Shown one piece after another: positions 22,899 through 34,673 of a stretch of DNA of 64,000 nt. Numbering within the stretch: the first letter of the stretch is position 1; each line of letters begins with the position of its first letter. The notes beneath the pieces are model-generated. The model was not told the origin of the DNA. It searched no databases and worked only from the letters and a program-made list of their open reading frames with translations. The position numbers and the translations under genes were made by a program. Origin of the DNA: Calvatia gigantea (Eukaryota > Basidiomycota > Agaricomycetes > Agaricales > Lycoperdaceae); assembly GCA_025093985.1 (NCBI GenBank), contig JACAAK010000005.1, forward strand, positions 2,356,001-2,420,000. Reading direction: 5' to 3'.

Positions 22899-23066
22899 GT
22901 TACTTTTTGCTGGCTTGGAGCCTTGGACTGCCACTGATTTATCCTGACTCTGTGCGATTGAAGCCCAATTGTCCCGCTCAGATGCCGCTATTACCGCAGA
23001 AAAGTGAATGCATTGGTTGATAACCATGTTACGTCAGCAAACTTGAACATAAAATTACATTAGTAT

Positions 23067-26000
23067 CTAACTGCCGCCTAAATTTGCATCGCTACCCGTT
23101 TCCATCTCGGACATGGCAAGCCTGGGAGGAGGGTCAATTCACAAAGTACAAGAGAAAGTCGCCATAGCTCACTTGTATGCATCGCAACAATCTCTCCGCA
23201 CCGTTGCACTCTTCCATCGCTGTCGTTTCGAGGAAGGTGCTTGCATTTCCGCGTCCAGGTCTAAATGTCATCAGTTAAGATACGAAGTCAGGTCGTTGGT
23301 GTCTACCTCGGTTTTCTCCTAGGAGCCTGAGACGGTCGATAGGAAGGTACTGCCTTTTAAGCCGTCAGCACATTTGGCCAAAGCAGTAAGGGCTTAGTGG
23401 TATGATTTACCAAGATTGATTTTTGTCAAAAAATCGGAGTATGTGGAGTTTCGTCTTGCGCTTTTCTCGAGCTTCCTTACACCCTTGCAGTATATTACCT
23501 GGTACGTCAGGGTCGTCATCTTCAAATATTACAGCCGGCCACCATGGGTATGAATCTGAGGAAATATTAAGTGTTGGAAGGAGTTTTGAAAGGAACAAGA
23601 AACACACCCGCTTTTGCCCAAACTATAAGACCCCGTTTAACGTTAGGTTGAACAATAGAAGAAATAATGAAGCTACATACCAAGGGTTCCGCCCTCGAGT
23701 TTCTCTCCTTCGCCTAACAGTATACCCGCTAGATCCTCCCTTTCATTTCTCTTCGGCGGGCCGGCGATCGAAGTGGCAGCCGAGCCCTTCCGCCCTCTTC
23801 CCCTTTTCCTTCCGGACTTAGGCTTCCCCGACTCCTCTGTAAGCTCACTCCCAAACTCACTCAGGGAACTCAACTCCGAATCCACGCCTCCAGCTTTCGT
23901 AGGTGCAGCTGACTCTCCGGTGGATCCTGGAACTAGGGTCGCTTCTGCCATAGCAGCGGCCGTCAACGAATTGCGGCGGAGCAACTCTCGTCGCTTCTCC
24001 TCCTTCCGTTTGTGGTTCTTTGCTCGTCGTATGGCAGGTGTATCCAGTTCCTCAATTATAATCGTGCCATTAGCGCCTTCCACAATTTTACGCGTTTGTT
24101 CAAGCTCCGAAAGATCGAGCGGTGCAGGGAATTTTGTGAAGGACACGGGGGCAGAGGTGGATGGAGGTTGTGAAGTGTTCAAAGGCATGAGAGTTGGGCT
24201 TCTAGGTCCCATGTGTGGCGGTACTTCCGGGGAAGCTCTGATTGCGTGAGTGGGCTGCAAGGGCCCCATAAGTTCTAGGGTAGGCGCCGAAAAGCTCGTC
24301 GAAGTTGATGAAGGTGGGGGTGCATTACCAGATTCTTGTCGGGGCGATAGTTGAGTGGTTTGGTTTTCCGAGACAGGCGTGCTGACACCCGATGGTCTGG
24401 ATGATGCTTGCTCTAAAGACTGGATAAGGTGCACAAAATTGCAAGACAGGGGTTCCATACCTGTTTTTGCCCTCTTCCTCGGTGGTGGTTGTGTGGACCT
24501 ATCCACGGGAACCCGTCCGCCCCGCCGATGATCTGGAGGTAATATCCACCCAGCGTCAAACATCTCGAACGAGCCTCTATTATCCACGTCGGAGACCATA
24601 GGCGGAATATCTAATTGTCCGGAAAGCGTAACAGACAATCGTTTCCTGCGAGGCAGCCGGTCCGCTCTGGGGGACGTCGGACTTGTTTCTACTGGTGTCT
24701 CCACTGGTGTGCGCACCTCTATGGCGCTTGCACTCGTGTCAATAGTAACATCTTGCGGCTTGAACATCTGGAATCCAGGGGAATTGTCCAGATGCGCATG
24801 TAACTCTCGCGAAATGTTGTGCGCTGGAAGAACCAGTGGTGGTGGAGGGGGAGGAGGTTCTCCGTTGATCAGCGCGTCGACAACCTGCTCCGAAGCAACA
24901 TGTCCATTTTGTTGTGGTCCTCCGTTGAGTAATGTCAAGGCCTCGGCAGCGGTAGCCATTGCAGCCGCAGCAGCGGCCGCTTTCTTCGCCTTGGCCCGTT
25001 CATACTCGGCCTTGCGATCGCGTTTGGGTTTCTTGGGTTTAGGAGGTGGGGGCAGAATGGGTGCTGGCGGATGTTTCGGCTTGGCCAGTTCGTGGTTGAG
25101 GAGGGATTGAAGGGGCTCGTCTTCTAGCTCAATCGTAAGGTCTGACTTGATGACAGAATTGGAGATTAGGAGTTCCAGAATATCTAATGGTGGCTCTAGG
25201 TCGCCAATTATTGCAGCTCCTGTAGGTAGGAATTGTGCTGGCAAATCGTCGTCCATCGCATGTTGCGTGGAATTACCATTGTCAGTTATCGAATTTGGGT
25301 TGTCGTGTTGGGGGTCATTGGGACTGTTAGATAACAATTCAGGGAACGTGACGCGCTCTTTGTCGAGCTCTGTGTATAGGGGTTGGACATTCTTCTTGAG
25401 CCGCGAGGCGGCCTTATAGATCGCCGAATCAGGTTTATTGTATAGTAAAGCGTTCTCAATGACGAGCTCCACATCATCCTGATCAATTTCCATGAGGGAG
25501 GAGCATACGCAGAGGAGGCAAGCCAAACTCACCTTGAGCGCCTGAACATCCCAGTACTGATGTCTGTCTAGTTTTGCTTCAATCAAGTTCCAACACATCG
25601 GTTTTTTGACGACATCGTAATAATCTGGAACCAAATGTTTGGCAACAGGATTTTTGAAAAACTCTTGTCTATCCAGACTGATATTCAACATAACATATCA
25701 GCACCAGGGATAACAGAGCATGAAGAATAAACCTCAGTCTACTCACGCGACGATACGCTCGAAAACATGCCTTAGGGCATCATGATGAGAGAAAAATACT
25801 CCAGCAATGACATCATAGACGATTTCAGCCTGCCTGTACTTCCTCGATTCCCGCTTTCGACAAAGCTCAGTAAGGGAGCGCAAGCTCAGGAGGTCATCTC
25901 GCAAACGCCGTAATTGCTGATTTCAAATCAGGTCTTTAGTCAACCAAAATATAAAACTGAGAACCATACCTCCAGTTTCATGAGCTTATCCTGGTCTGAT

Positions 26001-27634
26001 CGAGCCTTCACTCCAGTCACTGTCGTCCAAGGCTCTAGATGCAACCTCTTGAGCAGAGGTGCCCCGCGCCTTGCCTCCCTTTTCAAACTCCAATATCGAC
26101 ACAGTGTATTCACGAACTCTAACTTCTTACGGAGAGTGACCTTCGCGATGTATGACAGTATTCGCTTGACTATAAATGCAGGCACGAGTGGAGGTCCGGT
26201 TTGGTAGGTCTTAGCATATGCACGAGCAGATTTGTTGAATGTGGCGTCTAACTCTTCACTGGCTTCGGAATCCTGTGCGGCAAGTGCTGCTGCTCGGGCA
26301 TCCTGCTGTTCTTTCTAGTGGCGACAAGGACGTGAGAAGAAGCTGGATCATCTCAGCTAACGCGATCACGTACCGAGAGATGACGCTCGCAGTAACAGGT
26401 GAGCGTTGGAGGCTCTGATCCCTGAGTGCTCTTCATCGACGATAGCAACTTCTCTTTCCGAGCGCATGTAGTATGGAAAGCAAGAAAACACGACGTCTTT
26501 GCGCATTGAATACAGGCACCTTCTCGTATATCGCAGATGTTGCACCTCTTTAGGTAGCTCGTGAATTCAAGGAGTTGTACGCGGGAAATATACTCACCAG
26601 TTTCCACCTCTGTTTCGATATTCTCTCCACTCCGGCAATGGGCTCCATGAATACCTCATTTACCACGCGTGTTTCTGGCACCCAAATGGCGCAAAGGAGG
26701 TGAAGCCAATCACCGTTCGTAGTTTGCTTGAATGCGCCGCCTTCATTCGGACAGAGTATGCATTGCTAAGATGAATTAGGAGGGATTAGTCCTAGAAGGA
26801 AGGAATAGGACGTACCACGGGGTTCTCTGGGGAAACAGTACATTTGCGACATAACCACTGGCCTTCCGGTATATATGGCACCCCATAACAATCTATGAAG
26901 GGTTAACGTCAAATGCCAAGGAAAAGCCGGGATGACCTAGTTCTTGCCTTGGTGAACGGCCAGATTGCACCCATCACAGAACACGATCGCATTACTGTTT
27001 TCCCCTTCGGAATCGTCACAAATGGCACAAGTAGAATCTTCAGACGGCAGCGCGAAATCGGGTTTGGGGATGTTCTTCGTCTAGAAACGATGCCTAAGTC
27101 ATGGATTGCTGTGCGAGACACGACAGGACCCACCAGATCGAACCATTCTTTTTCCAAACGGTCCATAATAATCTCAAAAAGTTCATAGGAAACTTTATCC
27201 AACTGCTCCTTCCGACGCTCTGTGTTGATTGCGTCTAACCACTCCTGATCTACGTCATCCAGGCTATCAGCGTAATGAACGGAGATTGACCGCAGGTGGC
27301 TGACCCTGTTCATCCATGTCGTACTCAACTTGTCGCGCAAGATCACTTTCCAGGTGTTCTGATAGTACTCCATGAGATTCTGTGAGACTGTAAAGAACGG
27401 AGGACTTACCAAGGTGCCGGATATAATGTTCGGGTCTCACGAAGTCGGAGAAATCATTGTCTGCACCGCCATCAACAAGGTGCAACGGGATGAGCTTGCG
27501 CACTTACAGCCATATGATCGTGCCTGCAAATCGTGTACACCGCCAGGTTGCGTGGAGACGTCGTCTTCAATCTTTTCGAAGACGACTTTGGGAAGGGAAT
27601 TGACGGCTGGCGATGATCGACCGGTGCGGCCCAT
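23067..27634 (-). CDS. BRPF/Nto1-like chromatin reader (EPL1-like, PHD-zinc knuckle-ePHD, bromodomain, PWWP)
   Basis: Scaffold of MYST histone acetyltransferase complexes. The start [20 protein letters not shown] begins an Enhancer-of-polycomb-like region. [28 protein letters not shown] and [10 protein letters not shown] follow. The first PHD finger has the pattern [27 protein letters not shown] and [11 protein letters not shown] form the zinc knuckle and extended PHD, ending [14 protein letters not shown] and FHTTCARKE. The bromodomain (about 25790-25400) has [22 protein letters not shown], here cited by its ends FFKNPV and VKKPM, and [13 protein letters not shown] long Pro/Ser-rich linker follows. 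A PWWP domain ([32 protein letters not shown]) lies near the C-terminus. Splicing through three final introns gives the end [11 protein letters not shown] and TAG 23069-23067. In S. cerevisiae the PHD part (Nto1) and the PWWP part (Pdp3) are separate proteins. Confidence 0.87.
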
Positions 27635-28106
27635 GGCAAGATTGTGCTGTAGGCACGAAGTCTTCAGCTAGTATTACGAAACCTGTATCAGAATGAGGAA
27701 TACGAGCTCGCCGCCGTCACCGTCGACTAACATGACTTGGTCTTCGTGTTTGCCGATATGTGACGTGGTGACGAGCCTTCGTGTGACTCACGTGATTGTG
27801 ACACTCCAGGACGACAAACGTCCGCACTGTGAGTGAATGCCTTCTGGAGTTCCACTGCGGATGACTCTGTCACCCGTAGGAGGTTAATTGCAGAAATGCC
27901 GTATGTCTTGTTATACAACTTCGCTCTACACATTTTCTCAATGGTGCTAGATTAATCAAAGAGTTCACATATGTTCATGGGTTTGTCAGACATCCCTTCG
28001 CCCAGGAAAGGGGGTGACTAGAAAAAATAAACGGCGTTCGCATAGCTAAAAGTCCGAACCCTTCGATCCCACAATACCATAGCGCTAAAGAAATGCTAAG
28101 CACTGT
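27635..28106. other. Intergenic region upstream of the BRPF-like gene
   Basis: About 470 nt with the BRPF promoter and the 3' end of the RBR ligase gene, both minus strand. No gene seen. Confidence 0.4.
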
Positions 28107-30655
28107 CTACATAATCACGCACGAACCTCCACCTCCCTCAGCCTGTTGACGAGTTTCCTCTTGGCGTCTTCTCTGAGCTTCTCGTTGCCTCTCTGCCCAT
28201 TCATCCATCTGCCTTGCTTGCTCCCGCCTTCTGCGTTCAAGCTCGGCCACGCGAAGGCGATTTGCTTCCCGTTCCGACTCGATGCGGCGCAGCTCCGCCG
28301 CTTGTTCCGCGACAGCTTCAGGCCCACCGACTATCTGAAAGATATTCGGGATTTCGTCCGGCGTCCGGCTTCCCGTACCTTGTCTTCGAGCTTGCCCAGG
28401 ATCAGCGTACCAGTCACCATGAGCTTGTGTCATGTGATTATATATGCTGCCGGACTCGAAAGTGCCCATGCAAATCCAACAAAAGTGTACACCACATTTA
28501 CAGCTCATATGGTTGCACCCTTCGGTTTTCTCGACGAGCACGCGACAGGAAGGGCACTTCTTGACATTGTTCTCCGTTGCCCAGGCATCCAATAAACGTT
28601 CCTGCTCACCCGTGTCCTTCAAAGCCTGTCTCTCCGCACATGTCATTCCGGTATGACTTTCATCACAGCATGCAGTGCATACTTCGAAGAAACATGACGG
28701 ACATTGGAGCTCTTGCGTTACGGTCGTGGCCTGGTACACCTGAGAACAGGCCGGGGTGTTACAGTACTTGAATACCTCAGGATTTTTCTCGATATGGGAA
28801 GTGAATGCAGCCTCCAATAGCTGCCCAAATCGCTGGGGAGGTAAGAATTTCTTGATGAGAGGGAGAGAGAGAGGTTTGTTGCAAGTCGCCCCATCGCCCA
28901 TGCATCTCAAGGGGAAGCAATGGTTTTCGAGGGTAGAAACGATATAATGGCGAAGGCAAGCCGAGCAATAGATATGCTCACAGCTGATCGCTACCGGCTG
29001 AGAAACGGTGTCGTAGCAAATGGGACATACTGCATCATCGGAAGCAACGGTAGACACGGTGTTGCGGTCCGTGAATGCATCCTTGAGCTGTCTCAAGTAG
29101 TGCCTAGCCTCTTCGAGATTCGCTCCACGAAGGACGATCTCGCCAGACTGCACGTTAAGGGTGACGTTCTCCTCTCCAAGTAGCCCCCTCATCTTCGCCA
29201 GTCCCTCTCGGATAAAGAAGCCCAACGCTCGGCGGTGCAGTGGGATAGTGCACTGTTCCGCCGAGATCCGTTCAAGTTCGTCTCGGAGACGAGCCTTAGC
29301 AACCTCGATTGCATCCGCCTTACCAGATACCGCGATGCGGTTGTGCTTCCAGTCACAACGGACGTGAGCGCCAGTTGTGTCGTATAGACTGTCGAGAAAC
29401 TCCCGGCCTTTGGGGGATTTGAGGTCGGCATGCCAATAGGCCGCATCAAGCTTCTGGCCCATAGCCATACTCTCAATGCGGACCTTCATGGCACCTACGA
29501 TCCTCTTATCAGACCCGGATAGTGTGATATTAACTCTCTTTCCGTTGGTTGCATCGACGACCTTTGCTTGGATGCGGACTTGTTTCCCTTGTCCATTACA
29601 TAACTCGGTCCATTGGTTTATCTGTGCGTTGTACTGCTTCTCATCAACGCTGGTGATGAAGAAATAAGGATCGGCGAGGAAAAGGCGCAACCGCGGGAAC
29701 CCATATTTCGGGCCACCGCTATTGAGACTGTCATGAGCTAATTTTGCCTTCTCCCAAGAGTCGAATATGGCCTTGGCAAAGGCGATACCGGGTTTAGATG
29801 AGGTTACGAGGGCGAAAGAAGAGAGACTAGGCCCGGCTAAACAGTGGAGACGGTCATTCAGAGTATCGAAAACACCGCTTGAGGTATACTTGGACTGGGG
29901 GCGTGGCAGAAGCCAGGAAATATTGAGATGATAGGATTTTCGGTTCGAAGCGCCCATCGCATGACCCTCGGATGACCGCTCACAAATAACCACTTCGAGG
30001 TTTCCGCCATGGAACTCGACACCGTCCAGCCGGGGCACGACGGTTTCAATATCTGCTGTCTTTCCTAGAACCGTTACTTGCTGGTGACCATCCACAGGCT
30101 CCACCTTCAGTACTCCGATGTCGTCCCGGTTTATCCCATGTTGAGTGAAAATCTCGATGATGGATGACTTCTCTACGTTCATTGGGACCTTTTTAACCAG
30201 CACTCTGGAAGATTCAAATCCACAGATGGCGCTCTGGATCTTGAGACCGGCTTCAAACTTGACGAAAGAGTTTAGAACAAGTTGCTTGGTGGTTGCAGAG
30301 TCCTCCTTCGCCCACTCGTACTTCTGAGCTAGGCGCTTGAGCTCCTTCGCAAGCTCTCTCTCCTCGGGTGACTGGATATCCTCCGATTTCTCCTGGTGAG
30401 ACGATGTTACGCTCCCCTTGGCGAAGCGACCCAAATTCTGTTGCTCCTCGAGCGTGGCCTGCTCCTGGGTTGGAAACGTTGAACCAGGCTGATATGGACA
30501 GATGAAATTTTTATACGAAAGCATTGCGGATGATCCGTTACCTCTATTTCATGTTGGAACCAGCACTTATCGCCGCGCGTGCAGATTCCTGATCTCCAAT
30601 ATTTACATGGCTTGTTTATCCTGTCTCCATCAGTTGATGCTGGGTGTGTTTGAGG
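28107..30655 (-). CDS. RBR (RING-IBR-RING) E3 ubiquitin ligase with CCCH finger and C-terminal CaaX motif
   Basis: RING/HECT-hybrid ubiquitin ligase. A long exon (30488-28107) codes most of it. Upstream, a 53-nt intron (30541-30489) joins an exon containing a CCCH zinc finger, CKYWRSGICTRGDKCWFQH (C-x7-C-x5-C-x3-H). That exon opens after an acceptor at 30656, and one or more first exons to about 30830 are unresolved. Then come an RNA-binding-like region (VLVKKVPMN...), a second alpha/beta region, RING1 (CPICYDTV, CEHIYCSACLRHY), the IBR with C/H pairs, and RING2 CPSCRVLVEKTEGCNHMSC; the Cys of EGC is the expected thioester site. A long charged coiled coil follows. The protein ends GGGGSCVIM, a CaaX box that predicts farnesylation or geranylgeranylation and membrane attachment. 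The annotated ATG at 30524 falls inside the intron and is not used. Confidence 0.85.
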
Positions 30656-31854
30656 CTGAGATGATACCCTATTATTCCGATTATAATCTGACGTTAGGGG
30701 TCAAGCTTCCCTGTTATCTGGAGAACTTGGCGCACAATACACCCGAAGAATCATGGCCTCCCGGTCCTGGGCCACTGGAACCTCCGTCATGTTCGTTGCC
30801 AGGAATCTGATATCGCCCGTAAGAATATTATCATGGTTGTAAATTAGCACAGTTTGACCTCTCTGGATTGGATGCTATGCAGGTTTCTGCACTCGTTCCC
30901 AAAGCGACAATTCCCCTTAGCGTAAAACTTGCAAGTTTGGGGATAATTCCCAGACGTTGGGCGAACCATTATTACAGAGTTGTGAATCGCGGGGGGATGA
31001 AAACCAGGGCACCAAGCCATACACAGCTCTAAGTTTCAATCCCTGCAGCGTGTTTCAGGCGTGTCCTCCAAACTACCGGCGTGATTGAACGCCGTTCGAC
31101 CAGAAGCTGCGAGTTCTAAAGTAAGCGGCAGCCTCATGAATCCGGTGAGGACGTGATGGGTTGTTAGAACTGGACCTGAGGATATTCTGTGGCTCGGTCC
31201 GTTCGGCCTCCGTGAACGCAAGGAATGGCATAAAGAGATTTATGCTCCACATTTGACTTGGGAGTCGGGCGCCTGGGGCAGAATGGTAGAACGAACATCC
31301 CTGCTTTGGGGCACACCAACCAGGTCGAGACCGCCAGAGCGGCGATTTGGCCTCCCACAACGTGGATCAAGAGCTAAGCCTCGGATAAGCCCCTGTCGTG
31401 GTAAGAAGTCACTTTGTTCTGGCTTGGCACCTAAATCAGCACATCAGACACAACACCACCACTAACCCTTCTGAAATTGTGCGAGGCCCAGCGCCTCCTC
31501 AACCCGCGCAAATTGAATGTATACATAAAGATATTACTTGTTGGCCTCCGCAGAGGCACTTTGGATGATGATCTAGAATAATTGAGGAGAGCCGCAACAA
31601 AACTGATTTCAATAACATCTAAAAAGAAGTGACTTAAAGAAGCCGAACCCCACACTGGGCCATAAGTGATTAGCTGCGCTGGTAATCCAGTTTTCCCCTA
31701 CCGAAAAAAATAAAAAGAAGTGACTTTGGTCGGCCCAACAATGCCATGCAAGTTCGGACCCCTCCTTCAACAACAGGATCAACAGAGTGTTGTCAGTTTC
31801 TAGACATGAGTCAGGCTGTGTCCCAGGACTCCGAATTAAAAGTGCTACAACACT
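30656..31854. other. Intergenic region with upstream part of the RBR gene
   Basis: The first 200 nt or so must carry the unresolved RBR first exon(s) and promoter. The rest shows no supported gene. The sequence aaaaagaagtgactt occurs twice (31621-31635 and 31712-31726), and a related agaagtcacttt lies near 31403. Confidence 0.35.
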
Positions 31855-33189
31855 TCACAACTCGTCCGATATTCTTGGTGAAGCCTCCGATTCGAAGGAG
31901 TCCTGAGTATCAACAGAAACATTTTCCTTCTCATCCACGTCTGCCTCCCTCTTCTTCGCTGGCGGCCCTCCCATCATACCGGGATAACCGTGAACGTCAT
32001 GGAAATCGGCACCATGTCCCTCCTTTATGGCTTTCTCAAAATCAATTAGATCTGAAAAGCCCCCATGCGCAAGAGCAAGTCGCTGTGCTTCTTGTTTACG
32101 CTCTATCTCGACTTCCTTGTCATCCGGCACGAATTCCTCTGCTCTCGCCCGCTCGTTGGCGGTTTTAAGATCAACGGACCCGTCGATTATCGAACCGAAA
32201 AACGTTGAAAAGGAATCCATTTTGTTGATTCCTGTTTGGCGCATTAGTGGTGTTTCACCTCGTGAACCCATCCCCTCTTACCTTCATATCGAAAATGAAC
32301 TGTCGACCCAGCGGGATATACAAGGACCTTCGCCTCCTTCTTCCCGCCCGCCTCTAGTCCTAGTTTGACGGACGATTTCCCTCTACGATCTCTGTGGTAG
32401 GCCAGCACGAGCTGGTCAGCGTATTTATTTGCGAGGACCTTCCAGAGTAGTGGGATTTTCTTTTCCTTTGTTAGAAGAAGGACGGCGTGTTTTTCCTTGG
32501 TCTGTTTTATGTGACAGTCTACTAGTTAGGAAGTTATCGCCAGAATCTGCGCTCCATTCCCTGACCTTTTCAACCCAAGGTTGGATGTCCTCGACCTTGT
32601 AGTGCTTGGTGACATGATTAGGTATCCCCCGCGAGGCCCAATAATAATATGCGCTTGCACTCTCATTCGAATCTTCATATGTCACAGATGGTTCTGTCTT
32701 TCCTCGAGGGAACAGCTGAAACAAAAGAATCAGACTAACACCGCAAGACCTTTAAAGCAGTGGACGGACCTTGACTGTCGGAAAGTTCTCAATGCCTTGT
32801 TCTCTACACAGACCCTTATTCCCGCCATCATCACAGTTGACTGCGAATGTCGGAACGAAAGGATGTAGTCCGAGGGCTGCCTTCTCATAATCTGGTGCAA
32901 TTCGCTGACAATTCTACGCCATGCTCAATAATACACTCCGCGTCCTCTGTGAAATCACCTTACCGAGCTTGAGGGGGAAATGAATGCAACCATGCTTGTT
33001 AACTTTGAGGGATAGATCACGTTAACGATTGTCTTCCACATGGCAGAATAGTTTTACATTTGGTTCTAACATGCCCTTGAAAGACTCAGGACCCAGCATC
33101 TTCACAAGTGAGTCTTCAGCAAACAACGGTTTTCCTGACACCAACAAAGGTGCCGACATTACACCAAGAAGAACAAACGAGGAAAGCAT
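31855..33189 (-). CDS. PDI-like ER protein A with degenerate thioredoxin active site
   Basis: Thioredoxin-fold protein of the protein disulfide isomerase family. The signal peptide is MLSSFVLLGVMSAPLLVSG. The six exons are 33189-33058, 33002-32964, 32913-32770, 32715-32566, 32501-32282 and 32231-31855; they sum to 1062 nt (353 aa plus stop). Exon 2 gives LTSMVAFISPSSS, and exon 3 begins NCQRIAPDYEK. The position occupied by WCGHC in the neighbouring paralog therefore reads SSSNC: the first (nucleophilic) Cys is Ser and the His is Asn. The rest of the fold (NFPTVKLFPRGK, VLVYPAG) is kept. The C-terminus is ISDEL, an HDEL/KDEL-like ER retrieval signal. I infer an ER-resident, redox-inactive or chaperone-only member. 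Confidence 0.83.
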
Positions 33190-33623
33190 GGTGGAGGATG
33201 GCGATGGAGCTATCGATCATGTCTACCTTTTTATATGCTCTTTCTCATTGTCGTGTTGAGCACTGCTTGGCGTCGAAACGAATACACATCGTTACCGGAA
33301 CAGAAGTTGATACTTCTAAAATATCCCGAGAAATGGGAGCGATATGACTGGTTGTGGTAATTTTAGAATGAGACGGGATGATCAGTGTTTCGAGGTTTAT
33401 GGGTACCGTTGAATTGGGTAGGCTGTAGAATTACTGGCAAGGGTCCCACCCAGGATGTAGTGGGCGTACTCTATATCTTTTGTACCTCTTCTTTTTACTC
33501 TTCCGGAACTCAGAGATCAATGAGTGATGAATATGATATCCTGGGTAGTGAGTTTTCATCTGGTTACGAGTTGCAATGATAATGATAGAGTTGTTAAAAC
33601 TACATAATACCCGAGAAAACAAA
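33190..33623. other. Spacer between the tandem PDI-like genes
   Basis: 434 nt upstream of gene A and downstream of gene B. It must contain the promoter of A. No coding exon recognised. Confidence 0.45.
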
Positions 33624-34673
33624 TCACAGCTCATCCTCCGGTCGTTCAGATTTCTTCTCTTCATCAGATACCTTCAGATCAGCCGTGCCATCGATGATAG
33701 AGTTGAAGAACTTCGTTAGAGGTTCAAGCATTTGTTGTTCCTGAATCGATTATTAGCCAACATCTTGATTGGAGTAATAAAGGAACTTCTTACCCTCATA
33801 TTTTATGGGCTTCGGTGATCCCGCAGGATACACAAGAACCTTGGTCTTCTCGTCGAAGCCGAGAGCTTTGATTGCTTTCCCATCCTCATCGCGATGGACG
33901 GCCAATTCAAGTTTTCCGAGATATTTATTGGCAAGAACCTTCCATAGTAGAGGAACTTTCTTGTCCTTCGTCAAGAGTAGGAGAGTGTTCTTGTCCTCGG
34001 TCTAGACCCGTTGGTAAGTTTATATTCAACGAGGAATGAGCGCCACTAACCTTCTCGCTCCATGGTTGAATGTCGTTAACCTTTGAGAGTTTGGTGACGT
34101 GATTGGGTACTCTTCGCGATGCCCAGTTGAAAATTGCAGTTGCTGTACGTTCTCCAGATTCATAGGTCATCGGAGCAACCTTGTTCCCTCGGGGGAATAA
34201 CTAGGGCACAATATCATGAATCATGAATAAACTAGGTGAAGTGATCCTACACACCTTCACCGTCGGGAAACCCTGTACCCGTTGTTCGGCGCATAGAGGT
34301 TTATTCTTCTCATCATCACAATCAATAGCATATGTGGGAACAAGGGGATGTAGTTTGTCGGCAGCTTTAGCGTATTCCGGAGCCATACGTTGGCAGTGCT
34401 AATGAACCGTCAGTATTGGTTCTGGGTGAATCATAAATTACTCACCCCGCACCAGGGGGCAACGAAGGCGATCAAGCTAGTTTGCTGGCAAGATATCAAG
34501 TTGATGAGAAGCAAGAATCCTTGATATGTAGATGCCCACTTACATTGGCCTTTAAAGCTTTCTTGAATGATTTAGGATCCAGCATCTTGACATTTGAGTT
34601 CGGAGGGAATATGCCAGCCAACGCCAGTGAAGGCGTCCAATGCCAATGTGAAAAGTTGCAGTGAAAGTTTCAT
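33624..34673 (-). pseudogene. PDI-like ER protein B: intact CGHC site, but two net +1 frame disruptions
   Basis: Tandem paralog of gene A. Exons 34484-34446 (39 nt), 34398-34255 (144 nt) and 34200-34051 (150 nt) have the same lengths as their counterparts in A. The active site AFVAPWCG|HCQRMAPEY is intact across an intron, and the C-terminus is PEDEL. From ATG 34673 the signal-peptide frame (MKLSLQLFTLAL) runs into a stop, while the conserved continuation (NSNVKMLDPKSFKKA) is one base out of register; one surplus base near 34634-34640 explains this. The junction of exon 5 (ending 33794) with exon 6 (starting 33740) is again one base out. All exons sum to 788 nt, two more than a multiple of three. 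This is either a recent pseudogene or two base-call errors. Confidence 0.7.

Noticed and set aside
32908..32972. The missing CxxC of PDI-like A as an artefact of my intron choice
   Set aside because: Both intron borders are canonical, exon lengths equal those of the paralog and the total of six exons is a multiple of three. The bases tcaagctcg at the expected WCG position are coded directly.
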